A DNA stretch of 64,000 nucleotides, from the NCBI GenBank assembly GCA_014338405.1, contig JTDE01021457.1, forward strand, positions 1 to 64,000. The letters are read 5' to 3'. The position numbers and the translations under genes were made by a program. This DNA comes from Paragonimus skrjabini miyazakii (taxonomy: Eukaryota; Platyhelminthes; Trematoda; Plagiorchiida; Troglotrematidae). Below, one piece after another: positions 1 to 13,364 of this stretch (position 1 is the stretch's first letter; every line of letters starts with the position of its first letter). The notes under the pieces were generated by a model. The model saw only the letters and a program-made list of their open reading frames with translations, was not told where the DNA came from and did no database searches.

Positions 1-2580
1 TGTAGCTCTTCATTTGGAATTGCACCAAAGACCTCAATTATGCGTGACATGCTGCTACTGCAGGATCCGGAATCAGTCTGGCAAGTAGTCAACGTCACTG
101 AAAACTTCACTTGTTTCACTGGTGTGATTTACAGATTGCCTTCTGTGTACAGGGATGCCGACGCGGCTTTACACAACGTTGTACGCAGAATATAATTTTT
201 AGGTTATGATCAAACATTGATAATAGGAGATTTCAATCACCCACAGCCGAACCTCAAGAACCATTTAGTTAATACTGCAAAGTCTTTCTCTGTTGAAGAT
301 TTATTGGAGGCAGTAATGGAAGCTGGACTAGTTCAGGATGTCAAGGACCGTACGATGTGGCAGGTGGGCCAGATGTCATCTTGTTCTAATTATACGCTTA
401 CTAAGGGGTTTAATATGATAAGGAATCTAGATTGCACAATTCGATTTGTTCATGGTGATCATGTGATAATTGAATTCAACTATCTACATGGAACTACACA
501 ACATATTCCCTAAAATAAAGGATGACGATACATCTTAACAGGGTTGACTGATCTGACTCTTTCACCACATGAAGTCTAGATGATCACTGGTAGCGCATCG
601 TTAAGGAACTCTCCGATGACCTTAACTATCATGTTCTAGGAAGGTGTCCCCAGCCTAACAGAAAACCCAGATACCTACGGAGTAGGACCAAATGTTTGAC
701 TACACTGAAACGTTCAGCCTGGAACAGGTACCAGTTAGAACAAACTGAACTTGTGTTTGTGGTGCAATCGTACCATGGTCGCTATCAGACAGGACTGATT
801 TTGCTATCAACGCGGTTTTTCCGGAAAGCTGAAGCTTAGTCCTAAGCTTTCCTGCAGTGAATTCGTTGCACAAAAAAAGAGTAAGGTCGGCACTTCGTAA
901 TTGTGAACTTCTGATGGATTCACCAATACGAAGGCAGCCAACGCTCTGAGTAAACAGTACATAATTATGCATAACTGCAGACGAACGTCTTTGAGCGCAC
1001 AGACATCAACTTGACTGAATTACCTTACATTTCAGTGTCGCAAGTCATATTCAAGTAAGAGAAACTACTAAATCACGGATCAACCGGTTCAGATTTGATA
1101 TCCCTTGTCGTCTAGAAAAGCTGAGCCACGGAATTGGTTGACCAGCTAACAACACTCATCAACCGGCCGTTTACCGAAAGCCTGGAAACAGTTCACCATC
1201 AAACCTATGTTCAAAGGTGGGTGCAAGGAACACCCAGCAAATTGTAGTCCAGCAGTGTTGCTTTCAGTGATCTCTAAAGTAATGTAGAGTTTACTAGGTA
1301 ACTTTCTCCGGGAGAAAGTTGAAAACCACCAACTCATCACCAGGGAGAAATATGGCTTCCGTAGGCGATACTTATGCGTCACGAGTCTGCCGATTGCTCG
1401 TGACTTTTGAACGAAGGCTGCAAACGCAGGATTGGCCATAGATGTCGTATACATTGACTTTTTCAAAGCCTTTGACAGGGATGATTATTCCACCTTGCTG
1501 CGAAAACTGGGTATTTATTACTTTGATGACCGCTTATTCACCAGACTGAACGTATGTTTAACGTCAAGCTGAATGGACAACTGTCAGTGGTTCTCAGCCA
1601 ACAATGGCATTTCGCAAGGACTCACCTTAGGATTCCCGTTAATCATTCTATTCGTTCTCGAACCACCCAGTATAGTCAAATCGTCGATGCTGCTTTACGC
1701 CGTTAACACAAAGCTCTCGCGAGGTTGAGAGTACGCGAAAGATGTGGTAATCTCACAAGACGATATGAACTGTCTGAATAAGCGGTTCATGAAAAATAAC
1801 TTGCCGTCCAATGTCAACCAGTGTAAAGTCATACAGGTTACCCATCAAAACCCTACTGACTATTAACTCTGCAACAGAAGGCTGCCACTGTCAGCATGCA
1901 GAAGAGACCTAGGAACCAGTGTGACGGACGGTTTGATTCTATCTACAAATTGCGTTACCATGATTAAAGAAAGCACAAATAACCCTAAACCTTCTAGGAA
2001 GAATTTGTGGAACCCTCTATAATGGAGTATTTCCCACCATGGTCGCTTCCATAATCTGCCCACACACGAAAACGAATATACAAGTCTTCCGTTCTTATCC
2101 TAAGAAAGACTTAGCACTTATTGAAAGTGTTCAAAGACGGGCCACTAGTAGAATTATGTAGCTCGGAAAACTGACAGAACTAGGTCAATTCTCAGTTAAT
2201 TGCAAACATCCCAGGGAGACCTAATTCTTACCATCAAATACTTCATATACCGGGTCATCCGTTGACACATCTCCCACCAAATAAGGATGAACGGTTAAGA
2301 GATCACTCGCTGAAACTGAGTAATGGAACATGTAGATTACTTTGTAGGCAGAAATGCCTCACAGTTAAGGTCTGTTCACATTGGAACGCATTGCCCAATC
2401 ACGTGGTTACGGCTGAATCGGCTGAAAGCACTAAACTATTACTTGGCCGGCACATACGTGAGAGACAACCGGCACTACAGGTTTCCTAACGGCTATATTG
2501 GTTCAATCTCACAGGTCATCAATCGTGCACGTCTGAGTGAAAGTTGTTTCAGTGTGTCCCAGTGCTCGTTGCCGAAATAA
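1..2580 (+). pseudogene. Decayed CR1/Jockey-like non-LTR retrotransposon (LINE)
   Basis: This is a heavily mutated LINE on the plus strand, truncated by the window edge. Landmarks appear in order in shifting frames. The end of the apurinic endonuclease domain is at 217-513 (LIIGDFNHP). Reverse transcriptase motif A follows at about 1444-1500 (VVYIDFFKAFDRDDYSTLL). Motif B is at about 1603-1655 (NGISQGLTLGFPLIILFV). Motif C is at about 1686-1715 and is destroyed (LLYAVNTK where YADDTK is expected). Then come ESVQRRATSRI near 2122-2154 and the C-terminal HWNALPNHVV near 2379-2408. That order, with VQRRAT and WNxLPxxVV, is typical of CR1/Jockey-group elements. Many stops and frame changes make it non-functional. 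It lies opposite to the glutaminase gene, downstream of the exon at 5044. Confidence 0.8.
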
Positions 2581-5043
2581 TTGCAGACAACAACTTCATT
2601 GAATTCACCTTTTATTCAGTGCAATTTACTTTTTCTTCATACCTATAAACCGTCCAACACAACTTTTCATAGACCAGCATAGAGACAGGAATGCACAAGC
2701 AAAGATCGTTCTCCCTCCTGTAACAACCTATGAACCTATGTAAGACACATCAGTTCCAACAAAGACGGTCTTCCCAAGAAGGACCATTCAGTAAGTGAGA
2801 TCTCACGCTTTCAAACCCGTGAAGTTCCCATGAGAATTTAGGTCTCCCGAGGTTTTACTTCAGGTAGGACCATGAGCACAGCTATGGTCCCAATTTGGTT
2901 CAGTTCTTCCTCTAGAGAGACGACGGGAGTTACCGTTGCAATTTTACCTTATGAAATGTGGAATCTACTCTATGCGTGCCACCTGACCTGACCACCATGA
3001 AGCCAGCCACGGTTTCCATCGGTTGCTAACGCTAACATCTCATCGGTTTTTAAAGAAAAAAGTGCCACTGTCACTGTGCTGCACTTCAAACCACAGATCA
3101 GTAATGAACGGTGAGCGTCACTTGAGGTCTATTCTGAGAAGTGGCGTGTACCCCGAATACACACAGTCCATTGACCTCGTTTTACTTACCCAGTGCAGTC
3201 TCTGATTATTGCTTTACAGGTCCTGCGTGATCTTGAGGCAGTGCACATTCAAATTAAACGAGTTCACATACGAAGTCTTAATTAATACGTTGTTGACCTT
3301 TGGATCGAAATATTTAGACTATTCACATATCCTATCATTCATTGCAAGTACTGCAGTCGACGTATTAGATGGAATTAGAGCAAACAAACTACCGTAGAAG
3401 ATAGTTCTGCTTCTCGGACTGCAAACTCAAAGTTGTAAAAGGAACGTAGCAAATTAAATCTGGGAACGCTGTGTTCACCCGTTTGGTGTCGGTAAGACTG
3501 GCATCATATACCTTTAGGGGAGATGAGAAACTGAAGCAGTTTGAGTAAGGGATTTCTCTGGATGAAGACAAAGTAATCGGAAGCTATGTACATTCTATGA
3601 CAAACTAGAAATTATGTAAGCGGTTCCTAAGGGCGAATGCAAAAGGAGATAAAAATACCTACGCGGACCAGTCTGTTGCTCCATCAGTGATATTGCAGTG
3701 CGCAAGGAAAATACGTCTATATGCCATCAACGACTGCATGAACATTTTCGAAACAGTGCACAAAATGCCGCTCCAGCTGCATGATAGACAACGAGTGAAG
3801 TGCAGTGTACAAATGATCGTAACGATTTTTTGAAACGGAATATGCTCCATATTAGTGCCAGGTTGGTCTCTCAAAAGAGGTCAATTTTGATCTGATATGT
3901 CACTATTTTCCTTGAGGAGGGACAACAGCATGTACATATTTTCGATTGCTCTTTATCTGTACACATTTTGAAAACACGAAACATTTGTATCAAATCATGC
4001 ATGTTTTGCTGCTCAGTCTGCCCATTTTTTAAGCTACCAGGAACTGGACTAATAGTAAATAAAACGAACAACGGTTGTTGCGATTCATTCAGAGGCTCCT
4101 CCTGAGTGAGGGACTTATACAGAAACAACACAGAATATTATGAAAACATTACTCGAGAGTATTTTTGTAGTACGGCTACCAAAATAAAGAACAAAAGACA
4201 GAACGCATGAGCGAGTGTATAGTCCGATACAATGATAGATTACAAGTACTGTCAATAGTATTAGCAGAACAACCAGTAAGAACCGACTGGTGGACCTCGA
4301 TTACCGACAGTTCATACCAGGAGGGTAAACGATTAAGCAAATTAAGGGTAGGATGTGTTATGTGGTTGTGTCACATTATACGTTCATAAACGACTAATTT
4401 ACTTTAAGCAAGATACACACTATAGTTCAGTAGTGGCTGTAATCTTGGGCTGAACATTAAAATGTATTTTGTGTCTTTGGGTAACACCCTGAATATTGCA
4501 TCCAATGAAAAAACAAGCAGAATAAAGTAAAAGACAAAGATACTATTCGATCCAAGAACGCTTTCTATATCATCAACAGGTTGTAGCCCTTTCAGCAACA
4601 TCAAGTAACAATAGCTTTATTAAATCTGAATGAGTGCATCAGTCACAATAAGTCCCGTGAAAATTGTTTGGTCGAACCACAGCATCTCCCATGAGTCGCA
4701 CAATAGCAAACCGTCGTTCATTTCCTTTTATGACTTCGATGCTCAGTTATAATGATGCCTTGTGCTACATGATAACCCAACAATCTGCAGGAAACTAGCC
4801 AAATTTCGAAAATGAACAAACGGGCAACTGTGAAGAACACAAGCATTTTAGGTACATTTAGACAACGTCCGTATTGTTAATTATTTCAAAATGGTTGGGC
4901 ACAACTACGAGACTTAACTGGCTGGGGATCAGACTCTCAACTCAATATACAAAGAAAAACACGCGACTTCGAAATATCACCTTGTTATAACATTCCTTTC
5001 GAAACACTGCTCAATAAAATAAACGAAACAGATGTGACACTAC
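2581..5043. other. Presumed intron, no recognisable feature
   Basis: Only short ORFs without recognisable motifs were seen on either strand. I looked on the minus strand for the next glutaminase exon (FNFH, YDN, ankyrin-like TALHVAA) and did not find it. Confidence 0.5.
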
Positions 5044-5175
5044 CTGACAAAATTGAACACCACGAACTGAATTCCCGTGCCGGTCAATCAGCGGTGAGAA
5101 CAAGGCTAGACCCATCAAATCAGGTACAACAGCGAGGATAACACCTGAGACACCGGATTTACAGGGGAGGCCAAC
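5044..5175 (-). CDS. GLS: Glutaminase exon, C-terminal part of catalytic domain (KSGVSG)
   Basis: This 132-nt exon is exactly 44 codons in phase 0/0. Its acceptor is TTACTTATCTAG and its donor GTAGTG. It has no internal ATG, so it would be missed by start-codon ORF searches. It encodes VGLPCKSGVSGVILAVVPDL, then MGLALFSPLIDRHGNSVRGV and QFCQ. In the family this reads '(V)GLPAKSGVSGGI..VVPN..G...SP.LD..GNSVRG..FC'. The Val of KSGVSG is the Val484 equivalent, whose backbone contributes to the oxyanion site. The phase-0 junction with FAFK at 13365 is exact. No stop follows, so coding must continue. The next expected block (FNFH.YDN and ankyrin repeats) was not found in 1-5043 and is probably outside the window. 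Confidence 0.95.
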
Positions 5176-8128
5176 CTAGATAAGTAAGAAGGTACATGTT
5201 TAATTGCTTGTTTTCCTTCTTCGTTATCAGTGAGACAACATGAACAATTTTACATTGACATGATCCATTTTTCTGGTAAATGTACAAATATACTTTGCAT
5301 ATACCTCTATCGATTCAATTCTGTAAAGTCAAGACAACGAAAGCTGAAACCCAAAACGCATATAAACACAACTACGAGGATTAAAGTATCGGTACAAATA
5401 AAACTAGAATGGTTGGCCGAAAGGTTTATCCGGTAACCTAACGAAGATTGAGAGTTCGATACCAGATAGAGACAGGCACAAATAAAAAGATGGGTGTAAC
5501 AATTGACCTAATCTTCCATCATCCTCAAGCTTTCTAATGTTTCTTTTCTTAGTAAACATTGGCCAAGACAGATGCTGGTATCTAACTGCCTATGTGACCA
5601 CACCAGGGTATGCACAAAACGAAACTGAAATAACTACCCGAGTGCAAAAGAACATGAGATAACACCTAAGGTTTCCACACCTTATCAACAAGACACGATC
5701 GCACGCAAACATATGAGCACGATGTGAGAGTAAGATGAAGTCCAGGATAGAACTTAATCACGGTTTCCTTCACAAATAAGTGCCAGGGGTTCAAATGAGT
5801 TAGACTGAACATTACTCACGATTGGTTATAGCTCTTGCGTTCATATAGCCTTTCGAAAGCGTGTGATATCTCAGACTTCCAATACAACCGTTTGCAGATC
5901 ACAACAATCTACAGTTTCGGGTTCACTAATCGGAACGGCGCAACTGCCACTAATCATGAGTGTCCTGACTACCTTGGTGCTGTTGTTTAAACAACTGTTA
6001 ATATGGAGGGCGTTCCGCAACCCGAACATCTGAAACATGTAATGTGGTTGATTCAAAATTGATTTATTTGTTGTTCCAATGAGCGTTTGTAATTAGAAAT
6101 CAAACAACTGCATGTTCACCTTCAGGTCTTTTGTTTCCACTGCACTAAGGCGGAGCCAGCTCATTGTTTGCCTGTAGTTCAATGAGTTCGACTACAGTGA
6201 AACGGTAGACTTGGGTCTCATTCTTTTTTAGCGCTGATTAGTTAATGTACACCTTGACAAAACCGGCACTCAAACGGCTGTTAGGTTCCTATAGTTTCTG
6301 TAGTTTCCAGTGATTTAATTCGTTAACCGGACTCTACTGTGCAAACGACTCAAAGTAAACCGCAATGTGTATGTCGCTGAAACTATTTATATATTGGTTT
6401 GTACACACAAAGTGGATAAGGCAGTTCGAATTATTCCAAGCAACACGTCGATCAGTGTGCACCGCCGTTACGCTGAAAGTATTAAAAGAACTTACCCATG
6501 ACAGAGTGACTGCCCAATTGACCATCGGTGATTCCAATCAATGAACTCATCAACTTTCAAGATTGATAGTTGCTGGTCTCGTTCACTTCTTTCAATGAAC
6601 GCTGAATAGGCTATGGAAACTCATTCGTCTGTTCCTCGGATTACCATAATGCATCTAGCTCAATAAACCCAGTAAAATCGTGACAACCAATACGGCGGTG
6701 CATTACTGAACCCAGGTTAACTACCCCACTAGGCAATTACTGATAAACAGCAGGGGATTTTGGTTTATATAAAATAAACATAATTCACGAATGACTGCAG
6801 CTCCTGAATTCCCACGCGCTTTTCAGTCAGCTTGCTGAAATGTTTGTGGAACTAAGAAAATTATGACTAACTGTGAGTGATATTCAAGCAATTTCGAGTG
6901 TCTACCAACTAAACACAATGTAGTGCCACAAAAATGTTGTGTCCTCTCATTTGACAACTAAATCTGGCAACACCCAATAAGTTATTATGTCGCCTGTCCC
7001 ATTACTGGCTCATATAGCTGAAATAACATCGCCAAAAATAAATGTTTTTTCAGACAAGGACGTTTTAACGACCCTTCCCAGTGACGCTTTTGGCTCAACA
7101 CGACCGCAATACCATCTGTAAGTCATTTATGAGCGACCACAAAATGAAAAACCGTCCAAAAATAACTCACAGTGTGCAGGTGGGTTGTTACTGGTAATCG
7201 TTATCAGCAACTCACGAAGCAACACACGGAGTTACACTTTCATGACGTATCCAGTTCCAGTCAATAATTACTCGAATACTTTTGAACTACCTTAAACCAA
7301 AAAGCGGTCCTCCAGTAACAATGATCTTTTTGTAGAAAATGTTCACTTTTTGTGAGGTCTTTCAGAAAGCTTTCTCTATAACTGACCACCTTATTTGAAG
7401 AGTTATTAACGTCTGCTAACTGTTGCATGGATTATATTGGGTTTTTTTTAATACTTTTCCCTGATCCAGTGAAGCAAGATCTCAAAATCATAAACAGATC
7501 CGCATCATTTCTAGTCTCATCAAACAGCATTACATACATGAACTTCACCATTGTTATTTATAAATTTCGTTATACAGTATGAAATAATTTTTTTTGGCAA
7601 AATCATTCTCAGCTCCACTTCAATTTTTATCTACTTCTGAGGCAAGATCTTCACATTATGTTAAAGTGATTTGATTGTTTGCCATTAGTTGGTTTAATGT
7701 ATTTGGTATGCTGATGATTAACTAGGACACGTTACATTTGTTTGCAGAGAATGTATATCTTCCTGTTAATGTAAACACTCCGGACTGACTATGTGAAAAC
7801 CTTTGATATCTGTTGTGCATTTTCATATTGTTTATAACCGTATTTGCATATTGTTTAAAACTTTCTGTCTCAAAGCCATCTGGATATAGTTGCTCCAGTG
7901 GGTTCGAATTCTGACCACTTTCAGACATCTGTACGGACCTCATACCGTTCAGGAATTTGGTCGTTCTTTGATCAATTATTTGGACATCCAGTTGTCACAT
8001 TTGAAGTGAAATAATTATTTTGCACATTTTTTCAGCAATGCATAAAGTCCAGTCCTTTCGACAGCAGTTTTAATGTATTCGAGACATCCAAAACAGTTCT
8101 GTTTATCAGACAGTGTTGGCTGACTTTA
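5176..8128. other. Intron between glutaminase exons 5175 and 13365, proximal part
   Basis: Unique-looking AT-rich DNA with no recognisable gene. A minus-strand ORF at 7722-7943 (contains YPDGFETESFKQYANTV) has coding-like composition, but I recognise no family and no paired splice sites that would make it an exon. Confidence 0.5.
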
Positions 8129-11100
8129 ATGGGCTCAAAGACAATGCGTAATTCAGTGTTAAATTTAGACCTGCTCGGACAGATACACACAACGAGACTG
8201 GACTGTCACAACGAGACTGGACCTTCACGTGGTGTGACGGCTTGTGCATCTGTGGCCACCACACCGATAGAGTCACTCATGCCAGGTAGGCCAATAGGTA
8301 GAGGTCTGATAAACCAGTCTCCTGGCCCTCCAGGTTGGGGGTTGGAAGAAGGTTGGCATCTTTTTTCTAAAAGTGTACCATTTCTGATATACTGCCACCC
8401 ACCCGCTGCCTTTTGGTATAGGCTTTTGAGCCAAAGGCTTTGGTTGAGAACCGTAATCGTTCTGCTGTCTAGGTCTGGGTGCCCTGGCAGTATCTTAGCC
8501 CACACACAACCATGAATAGTCACAACACCAGTAATTCCATACTGCATCGGCCGTCTCGCAGTATAAACCGGGTCGCCCTATCTGCTGCATAGAGCAGGGT
8601 GGATAGGCGAAAACATGCTACTGCTGACCCCTCCCCCACTGTCCTATCAAATTTAAATCTCAGGTCCCTCCCAAACTCCATTTCTGATAGTTACTCCACA
8701 GGTTCCACAACAGATATAGCTAACCGTGGTAACACTGAGCCGGTAAGTTCCGTCTCTTGCCATTCAGCTTCATGCCCCTCTCGTCCCTTGCTTAGACCTA
8801 GAATGCGAATTAATATAGGTGCCTTCAACGTTCGCACTGTCAAACAGATAGGTCAACAGGCCGCTCTTGCACGAACGTAAGACTCAATACTTGTCGACGT
8901 CTGCTGTATCTCGGAAACTAGAATCCAGGACAGTAGTCAGTGTATGGAACTAACAGCACCCGCATTGTCTACCCGATACTGGTTATACACTTCGAATGAC
9001 TACACAGTCGCTGTTACAGGTCAGGCTAGAGTGGGTATAGTCCTTAGCTTGACGGCCGCAGCCGCATTGATAGATTGGATTCCTGTTACCAGTAGACTAT
9101 GTGCTGTCCGCTTGACAGGTTACGTTAAGGCCAGCTCTAGACGCAAGACTTTCAGAAACTTATTCATTGTGTCTGCTTACGCTCCTACTGACTGTAGTGA
9201 CGTCGGCGTCAAACACGCGTTTTACTCAGATCTGGCTGCTCTCCTCCAGTCGACACGTGGCTCTGATATAGTCGTTCTGGCCGGAGATATGAATGCTCAG
9301 GTCGGTGGCAGGTTTGGGATAGCGTCACGGCGATCAGATAATGGCGGGCGATTGTTGCAGCTGTGCGCTGAGTATAAGCTAATTTAACACAGCACTAGTT
9401 TTAGGCATCATGCACGTAATTGCTATACTTGGCGCCCGCCGACTCCGAATCAGGCCTGGTCTCAGATAGACCACAAAGCTGCTAGTTACAGGTGGCGTGG
9501 TTGCATTCAAGACTACTAATGAGTAGTCGGGGATTAGGTTAATTTCAAGTTGAACATCACCCACAATTGATCGCAGCTGTCGCATACCCAAAGACTAACG
9601 TGCCTAACGTGAGGTCAACGGCGCAGTGGTAAACACGGTTGCCTCATGAACTGCATGTCCGTGGTTCAAGTTCCGGCAGTGGCGATGGTATGCATTCAAG
9701 ACTGTCGTTCTTATTGCAGCACGTACTTGAACTCAGATCATGCATTGGTATGTTTTCGTTTTGTTCTTATTTTTGCTGGTCAACGACCCCATCAACAGCA
9801 ACAATTCGCTGTTGAGAAATTGGCTTTACCACCGGTAAAGCATAAGTACCCAGTCAGCTTAAAAAGCTGCCTTAGTGATACTCACTCCGAAGATCCTAAT
9901 AGCTGCTGGACTCACATTTCATAAGCCATTCAGAAAGCAGGTACTATAGCATGCGGCATAGGGGTACATAAGTTTAACAAATATTGGATCTCAGAGAAAC
10001 CTCTGGAATTGTTAGAAGCCAGGCGGAAGGTTCCTCCTGGTAGTTCACATAATAAGTCTAGAAGAGATATCCGTAGGAAGCTGAAACGTAGTCTAAAGGC
10101 TGATCGTGAGGCTTGGTTGGTGGAAATAGTTAAGGAAATGGAAACCGCCTTTGCTTCAGAGAACACCGGCAAACTATTGAAGCTGTTCTGTGCTACTGGT
10201 TTTAGGCGACCGTCTGTCAATGAAGCTATCATCGAGGCAGATAGCACACAAAACTATAATAAGTCCGGAAGATTGGAGCGTTGGGCGGAACACTTTGAGG
10301 GTCAGTTTAGCTGGCCTCCTGCTTCTAACGTGCTGCCACCACAAACTTGTGATGTAACGAACTGGTCGGTAGATTTAGAACCACCCACTGATACTGAGGT
10401 TCGCAATTGCGTCTCGGCTCTCAATCGTAATAAGGCTGCTGATCCAGATGATCTAGTATGGATGACGGAGACCATCCTTTCGGGCAGGCGTCACGTGATG
10501 AGAGTTCCTATATACAAGAAAGGTATCAGGAGCCCTTGTGAAAACCATAGAGGAATTAGTTTGACCCCAGTCATTTCAAGGGTTCTGCTATCCATTAAGC
10601 TCCGTCGACTCACTGCAGTTCGGGAGTTAAACATTAGAGAAGAACAGGCAAGTTTTCGTCCTGTCCAGGGAAGATGTGTAGATCATATTTTTACCGCTCG
10701 TCAAATTTTGGAGCAGCGTCATGTATACCGCCGGCCAACAATTGTCATATTTCTCGACTATAAAGGTGCATTCGATTCAGTGGATCGATCTACACTTCTT
10801 GAGTCGCTTAAACGCAGAGGTGTGCCGACCAAGTATGTGAACATACTGTCGGCGCTTTGCTCCCATACTTCGGCTCAGGTTAGGGTTTACGGTGAGCTGT
10901 CTGGTCAGCTTCAGCATCAGAAGCGGCGTTCGTCAAGGCTGTCCCCTTTCACCATTTTTGTTTAATTTCGTCATGGACGAAATAATGGAGGACTGTTTGC
11001 GTCACTCAAATGATGCCGGTGTAGACCTCCTACCTGGTGGAAGGCTGACTGATCTTGATTGTGTTGACGATAAGGTGTTGCTGTTTGACAACTTTCAGGC

Positions 11101-12199
11101 GGCACAAGCAACGCTAAATGCAACTTCACGTTCTGCTAAGTACTTTCGAATGTGCTTTGCAGCCTCCAAATGCAAAGTGCTTCTTCAAGATTGCTGTGAT
11201 CACGTAGATTTAATGTTAGATAATGAAGGTATGGAGGTTGTTGACCGGTTTGTATACCTGGGAAGCTGCATCAGCGGCAGCGGCGGCGACGGTGTGGAGA
11301 ATGAAATAGAAGCGCGTATTTCCAAGGCTAGAGCAGTGTTTACTGATCTGAGGCAATTATGGCAACAGAGAGGTATCTCTCTGAAGCTTAAAGGTCGTGT
11401 ATATCAGACAACAGTGAGGGCTGTATTATTATTCGTCAGCGAAACATGGCCACTCAGGGTAGAAGACTTGAACCGTCTTCAGGTGTTTGACCACCGATGT
11501 CTGTGTTCAATCGCCCGTATCGGGTGACACCAACGAGTGAGCAACGAGGAGATTAGGAAGCAGGTGTTCGGCACTGATTGTTAAACGAGTTCTTTCGTTC
11601 AGTCCTTACACTTGCACAAACTTAGATGGTTAGGCCATGTACTAAGGATGTCAGCTAGTCGTTTGCCACACCGAGCACTGTTTGCCGACGCTGCGGTCGA
11701 TTGGTGCAAGGTGCGAGGTGGACAGATGATAAGCTGGCGTAGACAAATGAAACCGTTCATGGAAGGGTTGGCTACTGTAGATCGGGTTCGTCTTCTGGGC
11801 TGGAGCCCTCGCGACTCACAGAGTCGGTGGCTTGAAACTTTAGGTGAGATAACGGCTAACCAAGCTCAGTGGCGTGAATGTTGTCGTTGTTTGTCCGAGT
11901 TGTCCGTGAAGTGAGTGCACTTAATGGCGCGGGGCAGTGAAAGCCGTGAGGAAGCTGTCTTGCTGATGACGCCTTACTTTCACTTACAGCTCAGTTGTTT
12001 GTTCGCAAGGTGTAGGCGCCCTGATGTTGTATGTTTGAATGTAGACGTAGCTATTTTTCAGTGGTTAGGTACCCTCCCCTTTCTTTTTTTCTTCTCTCTT
12101 CCTATACAGGGTTTGCTTTTTCTTCTTCGTGGTTGTGTGGCCGTTAAGCATCAGTGTGAACTGCTGATGTATTGCTGTCTATGATGATGATGATGATGT
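8129..12199 (+). pseudogene. Near full-length RTE-like LINE, inactive, 3' tail (GAT)n
   Basis: This plus-strand non-LTR element is intronic and antisense to glutaminase. Endonuclease motifs run from about 8809: INIGAFNVRT, ISETRIQ, SAYAPTD and LAGDMNAQVG (to 9387). The reverse transcriptase (10009-11527) has FLDYKGAFDSVDRSTLL (motif A), GVRQGCPLSPFLFNFVMD (motif B) and LDCVDDKVLL (motif C, with CVDD in place of YADD). The 3' coding end has KLRWLGHVLRMSASRLPHRA and WLETLGEITANQAQWRECC (11612-11914). It ends in TGATGATGATGATGATG at 12181-12199, the short-repeat tail usual for RTE-type elements. Lesions include in-frame stops ending at 8880, 9387, 9924 and 11527, a frame change near 10905-10925, and an insertion at 9515-9690. 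The reading frame is otherwise well preserved, so the copy is not very old. The 5' boundary is approximate. Confidence 0.88.
9502..9703 (+). mobile_element. tRNA-derived SINE insertion with 13-bp target duplication
   Basis: The insert is 9515-9690, bounded by direct repeats TGCATTCAAGACT at 9502-9514 and 9691-9703. It splits the LINE frame between the endonuclease end (NQAWSQIDH) and DCRSYCSTYLNSDHALV. The insert begins with an inverted copy of the family's tail (GTTGAACATCACCCACAATT) and then switches to the tRNA-like head. The head has box A-like GGCGCAGTGGTAAACACGG and box B-like GGTTCAAGTTCC, which fits an RNA polymerase III promoter. The copy stops soon after box B. The same family is seen near 33.7, 37.7 and 38.3 kb. 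Confidence 0.8.
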
Positions 12200-13364
12200 C
12201 GTACGCTCGCTTCCCAGTGAACAATGTTCTGGTGATAAGTTACTTACTCGGGTTTTTATTGAACCCTGGGCATATTTCTCTCGAGTTTAGTGAGTGGTCT
12301 GGCGCTAACCTCTTTGCTAAACAGTAAAATCAAAATACACTGGTTCTCCCTTTATTTTGATCACCGTATCTCCTATATTTTTTTCATTCAGTATTATCCC
12401 TTGAGCCTCTGATGTTATGAATAGCTGAAATTGTGTCTAACGGAGCACACGAAACAGTTTTTTAATTCATTAGGCTTGAGCAGATACAACCAATAAACGT
12501 ACTGGTTGTGAAATTCTGGGCAATAAAAGCACTACTCTTGAATAATAGCGGATAAACATCCAAAACTGTATGTTGATCATGACTGCGGCAGCAAACACAT
12601 GTTTACAGTGTCAAATCGGAAATGTTTACAAATCACGTATGATGCGCCTCAAATGTTGTTTGCTTTGTTTTAGTACCCTAGCCTTTAACTTCAGCTGCCG
12701 GATCACTTGTATGAACATCTTACAGTCAGATACAAAACGATTCCACAAAGACGGTGGCTATATTTGATTTCTACTTCATAGCTATGATGTAGGGTCCTGC
12801 GGTGCCGTCCTACTTCCCAAAGAACTATGGCGAAACTTGAATCCCACGGCACTAAAGCCTTCAGGCATTGAGTTGTTTGTGACTGGTAGATCATTCGTGT
12901 TTGTCTATTATTCAACTGCATTCTGGTTGCTTATTCTGCATGCAGTCAATCAGATTTCCGCTAGCATCAAGCAACTTTCATTTTCACCTCGGTGTGATAA
13001 AATGGGTTTAGCAACACATGACTGTTGCAATAATGCAGTTGACTGCAAACAGTATACTTGAGGGCCGGATTTTACGTAGGTTACTTAAACAAGGCCCCAC
13101 ACTTAACTTTGGAACGTAACAGACGCCTAACAACAGCTCCCTGGGAGTTTCCGTCAAAGCTCGGATAGCCAGATATCATTTGGCACATGCACGATCAGCT
13201 TCGTACCGCGTGATGGCCAGTCTTGCTGTGGTGTAAATATAGAAGAGTTGATTATGTATCACGATATATGTAAGTAATATAATTCCGGCTGTTTAGTAGT
13301 GTAGGTAAGCTGACCGAGCATTGTAGGATGTTTGCTGAAATCATATGTACGCATTTTCACTGAC
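12200..13364. other. Intronic spacer, no recognisable feature
   Basis: Lies between the LINE tail and the glutaminase exon at 13365-13659. Short overlapping ORFs are present, none with a recognisable motif. Confidence 0.5.

Noticed and set aside
700..1466. Minus-strand ORFs at 700-972 and 1146-1466 as genes
   Set aside because: They are antisense shadows of the plus-strand LINE reverse transcriptase region.
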